DNA of 43,882 bases, from assembly GCA_016795105.1 (NCBI GenBank), contig JAEUIH010000037.1:1-43882 (forward strand), in the 5' to 3' direction. The DNA comes from Planctomyces sp. Lineage in GTDB: Bacteria; Planctomycetota; Planctomycetia; Planctomycetales; Planctomycetaceae. The translations under genes and the position numbers were made by a program. Positions 10,701 through 17,658 of this stretch are shown here, piece by piece (position 1 is the first letter of the stretch; each line of letters opens with the position of its first letter). The notes beneath the pieces were generated by a model that was given only the letters and a program-made list of their open reading frames with translations, was not told the origin of the DNA and did no database searches.

Positions 10701-10994
10701 CTGCGATTCCAGGACAACACCGGAAACCAGATTCTGACCAACTCAGCTGGGGCCGCCTTCACCAATGGCGACATTGCGAAGGTCTTCCAGCCAGGTGTAC
10801 CGAACGTTCTCAACCGACCAGTCTCGTTCTTCCAGGTTGATAATGGACCAAACCTCAACAATCCAAATAACACCTTCATCAACTTCGGTATTACTCAGAA
10901 CATCAACGGTGCCTTCACAACCGGTGGTTACAACATCCGTGGAGCTGCTGATCCGCTCTTCCCGAACATCGGATTTGCTCCACCACTTCCGTAA
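4740..10994 (+). CDS. Giant surface protein: barrel-like N-terminus, beta-helix repeats, embedded metzincin-like protease motif
   Basis: 2084 residues from ATG 4740, chosen because it opens a signal peptide (MKTKRVYATACLLFSSVALF). Residues about 90-340 are rich in alternating aromatic strands and Gly/Asp turns, resembling the inverse-autotransporter (intimin-like) beta-barrel. From about 400 to 2000 there is a right-handed parallel beta-helix of the PbH1 type, with many N.I..N...G..G.....N turns. Three cassettes of the form ED.NGNG.LD.GED.NG.G.L (nt 5874-5950, 6916-6985, 9580-9725) look like calcium-binding EF-hand/dockerin loops. Residues about 826-1080 break the helix pattern and contain HEIGHTLSLTHM (1022-1033) and a downstream IMG (Met1048), the zinc and Met-turn motifs of metzincin-like proteases, though the usual Gly before the third His is Ser. 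I infer an outer-membrane-anchored adhesin or protease. No individual domain has been checked by search. Confidence 0.82.
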   Translation: MKTKRVYATACLLFSSVALFSAATRTIGDEPGKVRLSSFGSQTGGPGGGTVPTPIPDPMNGAMAPGFAPGQMVQGPGMNGPYPVPDNTAPYFERSFGATQYIPNESFMPKQPFGPALMFESNIDNGLGFNSGYHRLNARIPYHIVPDTTVMIGDLSGSVTNDGDPVYNYGLVYRNYDAALNRIFGWNVFGDYEKGQQTGEFYRMSAGFESLGKYIDWRANGYFILGDDSYLLNSQLTGDHVLGGNNLFRLRDESYQNAYSGGDLEVGGPLPLLGRYGLDMYVGGYVLGNDNGYDTVGFQARWQAMITESITVNTYLTTDDTFGTNSWVSMAFTFPNYKDRRILRPNSSVRERLQDPVYRSNRIHQNIDNSLAREAIINNGEDVNGNGILDPGEDINGDGVLSTGTGLPYFITYVDPNSTATGVGTFENPYGTFQQAAAGNNAGIDIIRVLPRTDDTGTNLTALGGIQLFDDQYLIAGNRDFTLFTVNGEDCIIPGTPNTSGLGPLISDPAMLAGGSVVQLANNNTIFGMRISGANAAGTVFGNGVSNAAPITDVRLSSNTFTNYNNGAELSDVSGRVIIEQNNFSGLAGTSQNGLLLTAAAGQTVELLVEENQATNNQQVGLSIIAEPGATINANNPTGTLPTGIVGNTATGNGTGIHVEARTGAVINAVVEDNTTSGNTADGLAMVADGGTFNLSSLSNNLFSNNTGNGVFIHYLNGGTFTAVSEDADGDGSLDAGEDLNGNGTLDFGIVSNAANSNGIAGICIFGEDASTGTFDIGGPQTALGNSFIGNVGAGIAVDLRDTATAQMDTVNNIISSSSVANSAPTLTFVLDFVEAGQTIVDPFGGGTFTPFDVTSFGFAASEYDTVTNAVLETVRQHYYNIPTSGVDSRSPMPDGQQLDVNFVIGDLGTAPTIGATEFYTTVIGSAPTAPALGVAFLSAVRDASGAGPLPGFTNGSHVASVYSNQINALGGLTPADITIPDEPPGVHYDIATGDGTQILQDALTSGNLTFTRNALAGTTSHEIGHTLSLTHMNVAGSVTPTGAPPIMGTGAIDTPNQARIGLREFGYSGFDGENGNAPIFHVQQLMNAVGTRDAAVAGVSGDGIVVNATDNAVLQASTFINNTITQNSGDGLAVRMNDNAVTQGLTIQGNRIEDNTGRGIDLQANGAGTFIDADGTIGGNGVNILGGSSFSQGNTISGNQLDGVRALASDGGVIHGNLINNLIEENGQNGVALSIDNGGEVDFGTTASNRVIRGNAINRNGGAGIALTSNVSAASQAEMRATVLGNTISGNVSGGIAANLNGSNNPPSPPAVPDNNRLILNVGTAATADANTLNGNGDVGIGVNVTGNGHAMVDVRNATITGTVNGADPILNGDGINFRRSGSGVLEAVVEDSTITGNAGDGLDVDVQGQDKNDVNSPVPGTVNTVEWNRNNLSNNTQNGARFRTRGDAQLIADGANNTLNNNGANGILVQTSENSSFGDPTDGAPPGRRVVFDGNVMNNNTVDGLNILATENSRALVEVTSTAIPPASGAHAALSNEGATGISGNGRDGIRIDTTGGRSDILITSGTEQTTISGNGTNGGGNGIRWNASGTSEGSVRITNVDIFGNLRGGSEDSNADGVLALNEDANLNGILENGEDLNGNGVLDTGEDANANLDIDVADGDGIQFNASDDANTTLIVGGVGDGNTIQRNQDDAIAITVTGSAATGTPRPIISIIENTLGGEANGVAAGNRGDGISINTFGDRSQGAGDLIAEVGPQAEITATGNVISQNTQRGISVLLNGAGGVRDREGAGAGTFDPINITINENNIHSNGTEGIFYQANPGYVSNRPVFLGNTGFPGDNRQPEFTGVDGAGNGTGNNAAGSQAFYNPGLPQFTNLNAGSINGNTAYMPPYLNLATEQNSFVRILDNRIQSNGTGTVTGEGIVMRVGTNAYVAADIQRNEMGGNLEEDLRTESFRYSANPENFIDNTGIGTFDVVFLDDTAQFDLRFQDNTGNQILTNSAGAAFTNGDIAKVFQPGVPNVLNRPVSFFQVDNGPNLNNPNNTFINFGITQNINGAFTTGGYNIRGAADPLFPNIGFAPPLP

Positions 10995-11031
10995 TACCTG
11001 AAGTCAGTCTTGTCTGGCGGAGGACATGCAG

Positions 11032-11078
11032 AAACCGCGGCCCCGAGAGCAATCTCGAGACCGCGGTTTTTCTTTTTT
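11032..11078 (+). terminator. Terminator after the giant surface-protein gene
   Basis: Outer stem AAACCGCGG / CCGCGGTTT, internal stem CGAGA / TCTCG closed by loop GCAA, followed by TTTTT-C-TTTTTT. It starts 37 bases after the stop. It lies between convergent genes, but the T-tract serves the plus strand. Confidence 0.92.
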
Positions 11079-11114
11079 GACCAGTGACTTTTGCAGCGAA
11101 CACCGCTGAATCTG

Positions 11115-12344
11115 TCAGAACGACTCGATCAGAGGGATCTCAGACTGCGTCGTGGAAACTGTCACGCCGGGAGTTGGCTGAGAATTTGAAATCTGTGTCG
11201 CCTGAGTACCATTCGACTGAGAAAATGCAGGATCCGCCTGCGGAACAGGTCCGGACGCTGTCTGAGAAGTTCCACCATTTGCACCGGCCATCGATCCGCC
11301 GGCCATCGATCCCGGTGATCCCGAATCGACGACTCGCAGACTGCCAGGTACGACTTTCCAGCCATCCTGAAGGTACTGACCAGCAATGTCGGCTTCCGTC
11401 AGGCCCGCAAGCGGATTCGTGGCCGTTGTCTGACCCGGAGCTGGCATCATCATTGGGGCAGGGGATGTCGTTGGTCGAAACGCGGTGTTCATTGCCGGAG
11501 GCCCAGCGGCCATCATAGCCGGAGGTCCACTGGCCATCATCGGGGCTCCGGATGTCATACCACCAAATTGCATCTGCTGCTGCATCTGCATTTGTGCCAT
11601 CTGCACACCACGTGATGGTGGGCCAAACACGGTCTGCTGACGAGGAACCTCATAGGGATGAACGCCTCGGGCCATGGCTGTTGCAGACATCGGATGGCCC
11701 GGGCCAGCTCCTTGTGCTGCTGCTGCCATTCTGGAATGAACCTCCGGCTGATTCCAGTCAGACTGAAGTGACTGCTGGTACATCGCGACTGCCTGTTGAG
11801 GCTGTCCGTTATCGTGGAACAGCTGCCCCATGTGGGCAAGTGCTGTTGAGTCACTCGGATTGATCTGAAGTGCCCGCTGCAATGACTGATGTGCAGCCTC
11901 AGGCTGCCCCAGTTCTCGCTGAAGCCACGCCAACTCAACATAGGGCTCCGATGACGTCTGATCCATCGATGCCCATGTGGTCAACATCTGACCGGCCTCA
12001 TCGGTTCGTCGCTGAGCAACCATCAACTCAGCCAACCCGTGATAGGATGGCTGGTGCGATGGAGCAATGGTCAATGCCTGACGATAAACCTGCTCGGCTC
12101 CCGCCTGGTCGCCCAGCTTGTATCGGGTGCGAGCAAGATTCGCCATGTAGTCCGGATTCGCAGGCTCTGCCATCGCTGCTTTGTGGAATTCATTCGCGGC
12201 AGCAACATAGTTGCCCTGCTCGTAATAGGCCTGACCAGACGAATTCAGCACATAGCCGTTCATCGACTGACAACCCGGAAATAGTGCCGATCCCGCGATC
12301 AATAGCAGTGGGCACATCAATTCACGAAGTTTCGTGCAGCGCAT
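11115..12344 (-). CDS. TPR-repeat lipoprotein
   Basis: I place the start at 12344, giving 409 residues, because it is preceded by AAAGG at good spacing and opens a lipoprotein signal with lipobox FPGC (cysteine near residue 25). An upstream in-frame ATG at 12416 would add 24 residues ahead of the signal. Residues about 30-220 form five to six tetratricopeptide repeats (for example GQAYYEQGNYVAAANEFHKA, then LGDQAGAEQVYRQAL and NGQPQQAVAMYQQSL). The C-terminal half is low complexity, rich in Met, Gln, Pro, Ala and Gly, and probably disordered. This is a protein-protein interaction scaffold in the cell envelope. No enzymatic role is visible and the partner is unknown. Confidence 0.88.
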   Translation of the reverse strand: MRCTKLRELMCPLLLIAGSALFPGCQSMNGYVLNSSGQAYYEQGNYVAAANEFHKAAMAEPANPDYMANLARTRYKLGDQAGAEQVYRQALTIAPSHQPSYHGLAELMVAQRRTDEAGQMLTTWASMDQTSSEPYVELAWLQRELGQPEAAHQSLQRALQINPSDSTALAHMGQLFHDNGQPQQAVAMYQQSLQSDWNQPEVHSRMAAAAQGAGPGHPMSATAMARGVHPYEVPRQQTVFGPPSRGVQMAQMQMQQQMQFGGMTSGAPMMASGPPAMMAAGPPAMNTAFRPTTSPAPMMMPAPGQTTATNPLAGLTEADIAGQYLQDGWKVVPGSLRVVDSGSPGSMAGGSMAGANGGTSQTASGPVPQADPAFSQSNGTQATQISNSQPTPGVTVSTTQSEIPLIESF

Positions 12345-12585
12345 AGCGCGTGCCTTTCGGTGGAATGCGTTTGCAAGGAGAAGAGGAGGAGACTGGGAGG
12401 TTTGGTGAGAATTCAATCCGTGAGCTGAAAAGTTGAGAAAATCTCTTCAGATTCGCGGAACAGAGGAGGATCGCAGCATAGACGCTGGCGAAATCTGCTG
12501 CAACGGCGGTTCTTGAGCCAAAAGCCTCCCCACCCGCGTTTTTCTATCCCTCTCCAACACAAACCGGCAATCTCTGCGTGTAACC

Positions 12586-12658
12586 GTAGCAGGCATTCTC
12601 CGAATGCCGTCCGCCAACACCCAGCTCAAGCGGACGGCACATGGAATGTGCCTGCTAC
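12586..12658. repeat. Inverted pair of class A GTAG hairpin repeats
   Basis: The left copy (12586-12614, plus strand) begins GTAGCAGGCATTC, loop tcc, then GAATGCCGTCCGC. The right copy (12630-12658) is the same element on the minus strand but with stem GGCACAT / ATGTGCC instead of GGCATTC / GAATGCC. The two 29-base copies are therefore an imperfect inverted repeat separated by 15 bases, and each copy is itself a hairpin. Confidence 0.85.
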
Positions 12659-12680
12659 AGGCATTCACCGAATGCCGTCC
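12659..12680 (+). repeat. Partial class A hairpin repeat
   Basis: AGGCATTC, loop acc, GAATGCCGTCC: a class A copy without its full GTAG foot, abutting the right copy of the preceding inverted pair. Confidence 0.65.
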
Positions 12681-12745
12681 TCCAGTTTAACGGCTAGCCG
12701 CAGGCGACTGAGTCCACCCCTGCCGACACCCCTGCCCGAATCGCA

Positions 12746-12774
12746 GCGGACGGCACATGGAATGTGCCTGCTAC
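12746..12774 (-). repeat. Class A GTAG hairpin repeat (GGCACAT variant)
   Basis: An exact match over 29 bases to the element at 12630-12658, on the minus strand (GTAGCAGGCACAT, loop tcc, ATGTGCCGTCCGC when read on that strand). Confidence 0.85.
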
Positions 12775-12937
12775 TTTATGACACACCACCCATTCGTATG
12801 ACTGCGCAAAACGTCTTACGCCATTTTTTCGGAAAGTACTTCGTTCACCATTGCGTAGGGGATGTCCAGAAACTACAAGCCCTACGGGTGGCTGACCTCT
12901 ACTGCACGACTCACATCTTGATCAAGGAAAGTACACC

Positions 12938-15900
12938 ATGAGTATGGCACACTGGCTCTCGGCATTTGTGTCCGGAATCGGATTTCCCCGGGGCCGCATT
13001 GCTCGCAGCACCCGCTCCGTCAATGGGCGGCCTCCGGAATCGGTGTCCTCTCGGACAGCAACCTCGGATGCAAAGCCGCAGACACCCAGAAACAGCTCTG
13101 TCTGGCGACGCAAACGCCGGATGTCTTCACTCCCCTCTGAACTTCTCGAAACTCGATTGGTGATGTCCGCAACGTCGATTGCGGATCCAGGAGCGATTGA
13201 TTCCGTTTCTTTGGTGCACTATGACACAAGCCAACTGGATGATTACCAACCGTCGCCAGCCGACGTACCTATCGCCGATCAACAGACGTTAACGACGTCT
13301 GAGACTGGCCTTTATTCATATACCCTGACTCCGGGAAGCGGAACACCAGCCCAGTCAACATTCGACATTGGCCCCTCCCCGGCAATAACCTACGACGGCT
13401 CGCTGGGCGGATACGAATTCGACGGATCACCTACCGGATTTAATGGGCTATCGGGAGACGACCTGCTCTCCGGCGACGGCGATGGCCTCGCAGGAACGGA
13501 CCTTTCAGGCTCTGGCTTCACGGGCTCAAATCTCCCGCCAGCAGACATGCAGGGTGGAGACTTTGGAACGGGAATGAACGACACCGGAACAGACCTTCCC
13601 ACAGGTGACCTGCCACCAGCCGACTATGGAGGTGGCTGGGGCGGGACAGATTTGGGTGACACGGGCGGCGGGGCGGTTGGTGGTGGAGAAACTGGTGGAG
13701 CAACCAGAAACCGGGTCACAGTCCGTGCCGCAGATCCTGAAGCCTGGGAAGGCCCATATCAGGGAACAAAACTCGACGAAGCGGAATTCATCGTAACTCG
13801 CAGCCTCATTCACGACAGCCTCAATGTCTCCATGCGACTCTCTGGCACTGCAAAACCGCTGGATGACTATATCATTATTGGGGAAAACGTCTTCCAGAGC
13901 GGGGACAGACTGCTGGTTCAGTTTCCCATGTTTGAAGAATCTGTCCACGTGAAGGTCATTTCTCGCCCCGACACCGACTTCGAAGAACCTGAACTCGTCA
14001 TCGCAACCGTGGAAGAAGGCCCCGGATACGCAGTGACCGCCAGCTCATCGTCGCAAATCAGCATTGTCGACAAAACCGCAGACCTCGACATTCGCGGCAT
14101 GGAAGGAATCACACTTGACGAAGACCGTGAAGACCAGCCCGGGGCCGATCTTCGTGTCAATCGGGATGACGACAATGAAAACGGCGTCCCGGATGATTCA
14201 GAACCCTACTCAGGCGATGTCCGCGAAAACGACGTAGGACGCCTGGAGTTCCGACATCTCCTCAACAGTACTCGACTGAAATCCTTCAGCGGATACTTTA
14301 CCCTCGAATTCGATGAATCCATCGTTCGTATCTGGCAGGCTCGAAAAGTCGGTAACATCTCGATGTACGACCCAATTCGCTCTGGGCAAACACAATTCAG
14401 TATGTCAGTTGTGCCGGAACTTTACTTCGACGGCATCAGAACTGGCAGCCCGCAGATTCAATTGATGTTTCATTCCACAGTCGGTGCAAAATTCTCTGCC
14501 CAATACGACGTTGTCACTGCCCGATTCTGGGATATCGACCTTGATATCGACAGCGACAACAACTCGAACTTTGCATCGCCTGATGGTTCGGCGTGGGAAG
14601 AAGAACTTGAGGACCACGAATACGGCATTGGTAAACTTGTCTACCCAACCGCTCCCGGGATCCTCTTCACACCGGTTGTCTTCAATCCATACCCCGACGT
14701 GTTTGATCCGCCGGAAGGTAATTTCATCCGCTTCGATTTTCAAAACGCTGGCCTGTCCGGCCTGATGCGAGTCTGGACAGTTCAGATTGGAAACGTGATC
14801 CTTCGACCATATCCTGTCGAAGCTGGCGGCCATCTGATCACACCCGGCCGCAATTACTCGGCCACCGAACTCAAGGCCGCCGGATGGACCAATGGATTCC
14901 TGTATATCGACGCCATCTATGCCTCCACAGGACATGATACTAAGTCCGACGTTGAAGGCCCTCGAGGGAAACCGGATGACCGCATTCGAGTCACCGTCGA
15001 ACGAGAGGGAGTTGATAATCAACGACGTGTCGTCGGTTATGACGAAGTCAAGTACCTGATCGTCAGACCCGACACCTTCTTCCCGAATCTCGTGCATGAA
15101 CTTAGACCCACCAGCGGACGCGTGCTCCGGCACGGTATTCTCGCTGAAGCCGTCTATGAACGAGCCGACTTACCACATTTTGGCATGCAAAAACTGAGCT
15201 TGGATGAACTTCAAAAGCTCGGAGTCTCCCCCGAAGTCAGAAAATGGCTGGAGTATCCTGATGTCAGTGGCTTCAAAGCCGCCATGTATCGCGATTTTGT
15301 CAGCGGTGAATATGTCGTAGCCTTCGCCGGCACTGAAAACTACTCAGACTGGCTCACGGATGGATGGCAGGGAGCCGGCTATGGCGATGGTCAATACTCT
15401 GTAGCGATGGAGATTGGCTTTGTCCTTAAGAGCATTCCAAAGCTTCAGCATTCCGGAGTATGGGTCACAGGGCATTCACTCGGTGGAGGTCTTGCTAGTG
15501 CAGCTTCAGTCGCAGGGGGGCTAAATGCAAACACGTTCAATGCCGCAGGTTTGCATGTAAACACATTGACCAACTGGAACTCTATCATCAACAACTATCC
15601 GACAAAGCGTTATCCTGACATTATTGGAAACTATCAGAACCGGTCCAAGGACCTCATTCACACGTGGCATCTGAAATGGGATATCCTCACATTTCTGCAG
15701 GACAACATCACAACTCTGCCTCAGGTCCTGGGAACCCGTCATGAACTGGCTGCCCCATGGAATCCTCAGCTTGAAATCGATGGCCCAATTGCGGCCGCTC
15801 GACTCCAACAGATGTTTCGCGACGGAGCCAGCGCGTATGAATCGATCAGTTATCTGACATCTGCTTTGCCTCAAATGGGAGAACAGCACACAATGAGCTG

Positions 15901-15982
15901 GTGCCTCTACGGTCTGACTGTTCGCCACAACAACGACGGTAAGATCATCTGGGACATCTATGGAGAAGGTTTCTATAGGTAG
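12938..15982 (+). CDS. Secreted LEPR-XLL-like protein with C-terminal class-3 lipase domain
   Basis: 1014 residues. The N-terminus carries a basic stretch and LPSELLETRLVMSATS (about 66-81), a variant of the planctomycete LEPR-XLL surface-targeting motif that normally precedes very large exported proteins. Residues about 150-260 are a Gly/Asp-rich linker. About 265-390 resembles a Calx-beta domain (EAEFIVTRS, DDYIIIGEN, FEEPELVIATVEEGPGY). Asp-rich cohesin-like segments follow. The C-terminal ~270 residues are an alpha/beta-hydrolase of the Lipase_3 type, with VAFAGTENYSDWLTD, the nucleophile elbow GHSLGGG (Ser847) and a candidate catalytic His in GEQHTMSW near the end. It probably acts extracellularly on lipids or esters. 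RBS AAGGAAAG is 6 bases before the ATG. Confidence 0.85.
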   Translation: MSMAHWLSAFVSGIGFPRGRIARSTRSVNGRPPESVSSRTATSDAKPQTPRNSSVWRRKRRMSSLPSELLETRLVMSATSIADPGAIDSVSLVHYDTSQLDDYQPSPADVPIADQQTLTTSETGLYSYTLTPGSGTPAQSTFDIGPSPAITYDGSLGGYEFDGSPTGFNGLSGDDLLSGDGDGLAGTDLSGSGFTGSNLPPADMQGGDFGTGMNDTGTDLPTGDLPPADYGGGWGGTDLGDTGGGAVGGGETGGATRNRVTVRAADPEAWEGPYQGTKLDEAEFIVTRSLIHDSLNVSMRLSGTAKPLDDYIIIGENVFQSGDRLLVQFPMFEESVHVKVISRPDTDFEEPELVIATVEEGPGYAVTASSSSQISIVDKTADLDIRGMEGITLDEDREDQPGADLRVNRDDDNENGVPDDSEPYSGDVRENDVGRLEFRHLLNSTRLKSFSGYFTLEFDESIVRIWQARKVGNISMYDPIRSGQTQFSMSVVPELYFDGIRTGSPQIQLMFHSTVGAKFSAQYDVVTARFWDIDLDIDSDNNSNFASPDGSAWEEELEDHEYGIGKLVYPTAPGILFTPVVFNPYPDVFDPPEGNFIRFDFQNAGLSGLMRVWTVQIGNVILRPYPVEAGGHLITPGRNYSATELKAAGWTNGFLYIDAIYASTGHDTKSDVEGPRGKPDDRIRVTVEREGVDNQRRVVGYDEVKYLIVRPDTFFPNLVHELRPTSGRVLRHGILAEAVYERADLPHFGMQKLSLDELQKLGVSPEVRKWLEYPDVSGFKAAMYRDFVSGEYVVAFAGTENYSDWLTDGWQGAGYGDGQYSVAMEIGFVLKSIPKLQHSGVWVTGHSLGGGLASAASVAGGLNANTFNAAGLHVNTLTNWNSIINNYPTKRYPDIIGNYQNRSKDLIHTWHLKWDILTFLQDNITTLPQVLGTRHELAAPWNPQLEIDGPIAAARLQQMFRDGASAYESISYLTSALPQMGEQHTMSWCLYGLTVRHNNDGKIIWDIYGEGFYR

Positions 15983-16030
15983 GTCGCCCGTCGAACCAAA
16001 GGCTGGAACAGACCTTCTTTCACAGGGACA

Positions 16031-16059
16031 ACTGCGTTCGACCGAAAGGTCGACGCAGT
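16031..16059 (+). other. Intercistronic hairpin with GAAA tetraloop
   Basis: ACTGCGTTCGACC, loop GAAA, GGTCGACGCAGT: about 12 base pairs with one bulged T. It lies between the lipase stop and the ankyrin-gene start with no T-tract. It could be an mRNA-stability or processing element, or a Rho-type attenuation site. Confidence 0.55.
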
Positions 16060-16087
16060 CGTCCAGTCCCGCATCCTGGATCAACCC

Positions 16088-17116
16088 ATGAATTTAAGCC
16101 CCTCACTTCAGAACTCCAGCTCAGCGATCTCGAAGCACGCACATCGGTTATTCACGGTCTTCTTCTGCCTGATCACGTTCGCTGTAATCAACGGATTGAC
16201 AGCGGCTGACGAAAAGGTCGACTCAAAACCGTCACTCCACCAGAGAATCGGCTGGGTTGCTGATCGATATTTCCACAATCCGAAGACGATTGAACTGTGT
16301 AAAGCAATCGAAGCAAAAGACCTTGATCGAGTCCGTCAGGCCATTGCCGATGGCGCGGATGTGAACGACCGGGGTACCGGGAACATGAACCCTCTGATGT
16401 GGGCGTTCATGGACGGAAAGCTGGAGATCTTTACGCACCTGCTTGAGAGTGGTGCAGATCCCAATGTTGTATATGAAGATGAATTTGGACTCGGGCCGGG
16501 CTTCTGGAAAGGAATGACAATCGTGAGTGCGACGGCAAAGTCTGAATTTCCAGGTTTCTTTGAAGCTGTGATGGCCCACGGCGGCGACCCAAATACTCTC
16601 GACACTCGAAACAACACAACTCTCTATTCGATTGTCATCAAGTCCAACTCAAATCAGCGATACGAACGAATCCAGCTGCTGATCGATCTCGGGGCCAACA
16701 TGGAAGTCGTGTCAACATACGGTATGACGCCCGTCCATGACGCCGTTTCATTTCTCGGCCAATACGAGATCGCTCTTTTGATGCTCAAACATGGAGCAGA
16801 CTACAGGAGATATCACGAACAACATAACACAAGACTGATTCACAACGTTGTCATGGAAGAAGACAGCATTCGATCAGCTCTGCCTGGCCGTGCTGACTTC
16901 TATGTTCGACTGGTCGACTGGTTAGAACGACATGGGGAGACGCGAGACGAAGCAAAGAAAGACATCAACCAATGGAAAGAATGGGCCGTGCTAAGCATTG
17001 ACCGCCAAGAATTCTTGTATAGACGTCAAGCTAAAGAGCGGAAACAGCGGGAAGAAGCATTGCGACGACAGACGTTACCGGAGTCACCTCAGACACCAGC
17101 TTCCCAACAGAACTAA
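16088..17116 (+). CDS. Secreted ankyrin-repeat protein
   Basis: 342 residues with an N-terminal signal peptide (hydrophobic FTVFFCLITFAVINGLTAA, predicted cleavage near residue 40). Residues about 65-255 form ankyrin repeats: LCKAIEAKDLDRVRQAIADGADVND, then NPLMWAFMDGKLEIFTHLLESGADPN and TPVHDAVSFLGQYEIALLMLKHGAD. The C-terminal 60 residues are charged and probably helical (RRQAKERKQREEALRRQ). It is a binding scaffold in the periplasm or outside the cell. The next gene starts 23 bases after its stop on the same strand, which suggests co-transcription with the membrane pair that follows. Confidence 0.88.
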   Translation: MNLSPSLQNSSSAISKHAHRLFTVFFCLITFAVINGLTAADEKVDSKPSLHQRIGWVADRYFHNPKTIELCKAIEAKDLDRVRQAIADGADVNDRGTGNMNPLMWAFMDGKLEIFTHLLESGADPNVVYEDEFGLGPGFWKGMTIVSATAKSEFPGFFEAVMAHGGDPNTLDTRNNTTLYSIVIKSNSNQRYERIQLLIDLGANMEVVSTYGMTPVHDAVSFLGQYEIALLMLKHGADYRRYHEQHNTRLIHNVVMEEDSIRSALPGRADFYVRLVDWLERHGETRDEAKKDINQWKEWAVLSIDRQEFLYRRQAKERKQREEALRRQTLPESPQTPASQQN

Positions 17117-17139
17117 ACAGACTCACTCCGGGACTCGCT

Positions 17140-17658
17140 ATGCAGGTTTGGATCATCAACATATTTATCGTCGTCTTTGCAGTGTTCATGTGGGGCTGGG
17201 ACTATCCGGCCGATCTTCCCATTCAACGATTTGTGCGAAGAATCTGCGAGCCGTTTGCCTTTATGGGACTCTGGCACGGCTGGGCAATGTTTGCTCCGGA
17301 ACCCATCTACATCTCACGCTGGGTACGCGCGGTCATTTCATTCGGAGATGGATCGATCGAAATCTGGGAACCGCTGGGGCCGGTCTCTGACCAGAAACTC
17401 GTCAACAGTTTGTATGTTCGAAGTTTCAAGTTTCAACATTCTGTGGTCTCTGGCCAGAATCCGGTGCTGTATGAACCACTGTGTCAGTTCCTTGCACGAC
17501 AGGCGAACGAGCATACTCGTCCTGTGACAACGATCGAGCTCTATCGAGACTATCGATACGTTCAGCCATACGGAGCAGACACCGTTTATTCTCCGACACG
17601 TTCGGTCTGCTTCTATCAGTACCAGCACAGGGAACTCACATCAGATGCCACTGTCTGA
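17140..17658 (+). CDS. Small membrane-anchored protein, partner of the HTTM protein
   Basis: 172 residues with one N-terminal membrane segment (VWIINIFIVVFAVFMWGW). The motif GLWHGWAMFAPEP (43-55) recurs in uncharacterised proteins encoded next to HTTM/DoxX-like membrane proteins. The remainder looks like a soluble periplasmic domain (IEIWEPLGPVS, TTIELYRDYRYVQP). ccggga precedes the ATG. Its last 14 bases overlap the start of the HTTM gene, so the two are translationally coupled and probably form a complex. I do not know its function. Confidence 0.82.
   Translation: MQVWIINIFIVVFAVFMWGWDYPADLPIQRFVRRICEPFAFMGLWHGWAMFAPEPIYISRWVRAVISFGDGSIEIWEPLGPVSDQKLVNSLYVRSFKFQHSVVSGQNPVLYEPLCQFLARQANEHTRPVTTIELYRDYRYVQPYGADTVYSPTRSVCFYQYQHRELTSDATV

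Larger units (their letters stand above)
12345..12937. other. Long divergent intergenic region with class A REP-like repeats
   Basis: 593 bases between two divergently transcribed secreted-protein genes. It must hold both promoters. Its middle carries four class A hairpin repeats, annotated separately. I find no credible coding frame. The plus-strand gene has a good ribosome site AAGGAAAG at 12924-12931. Confidence 0.6.
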
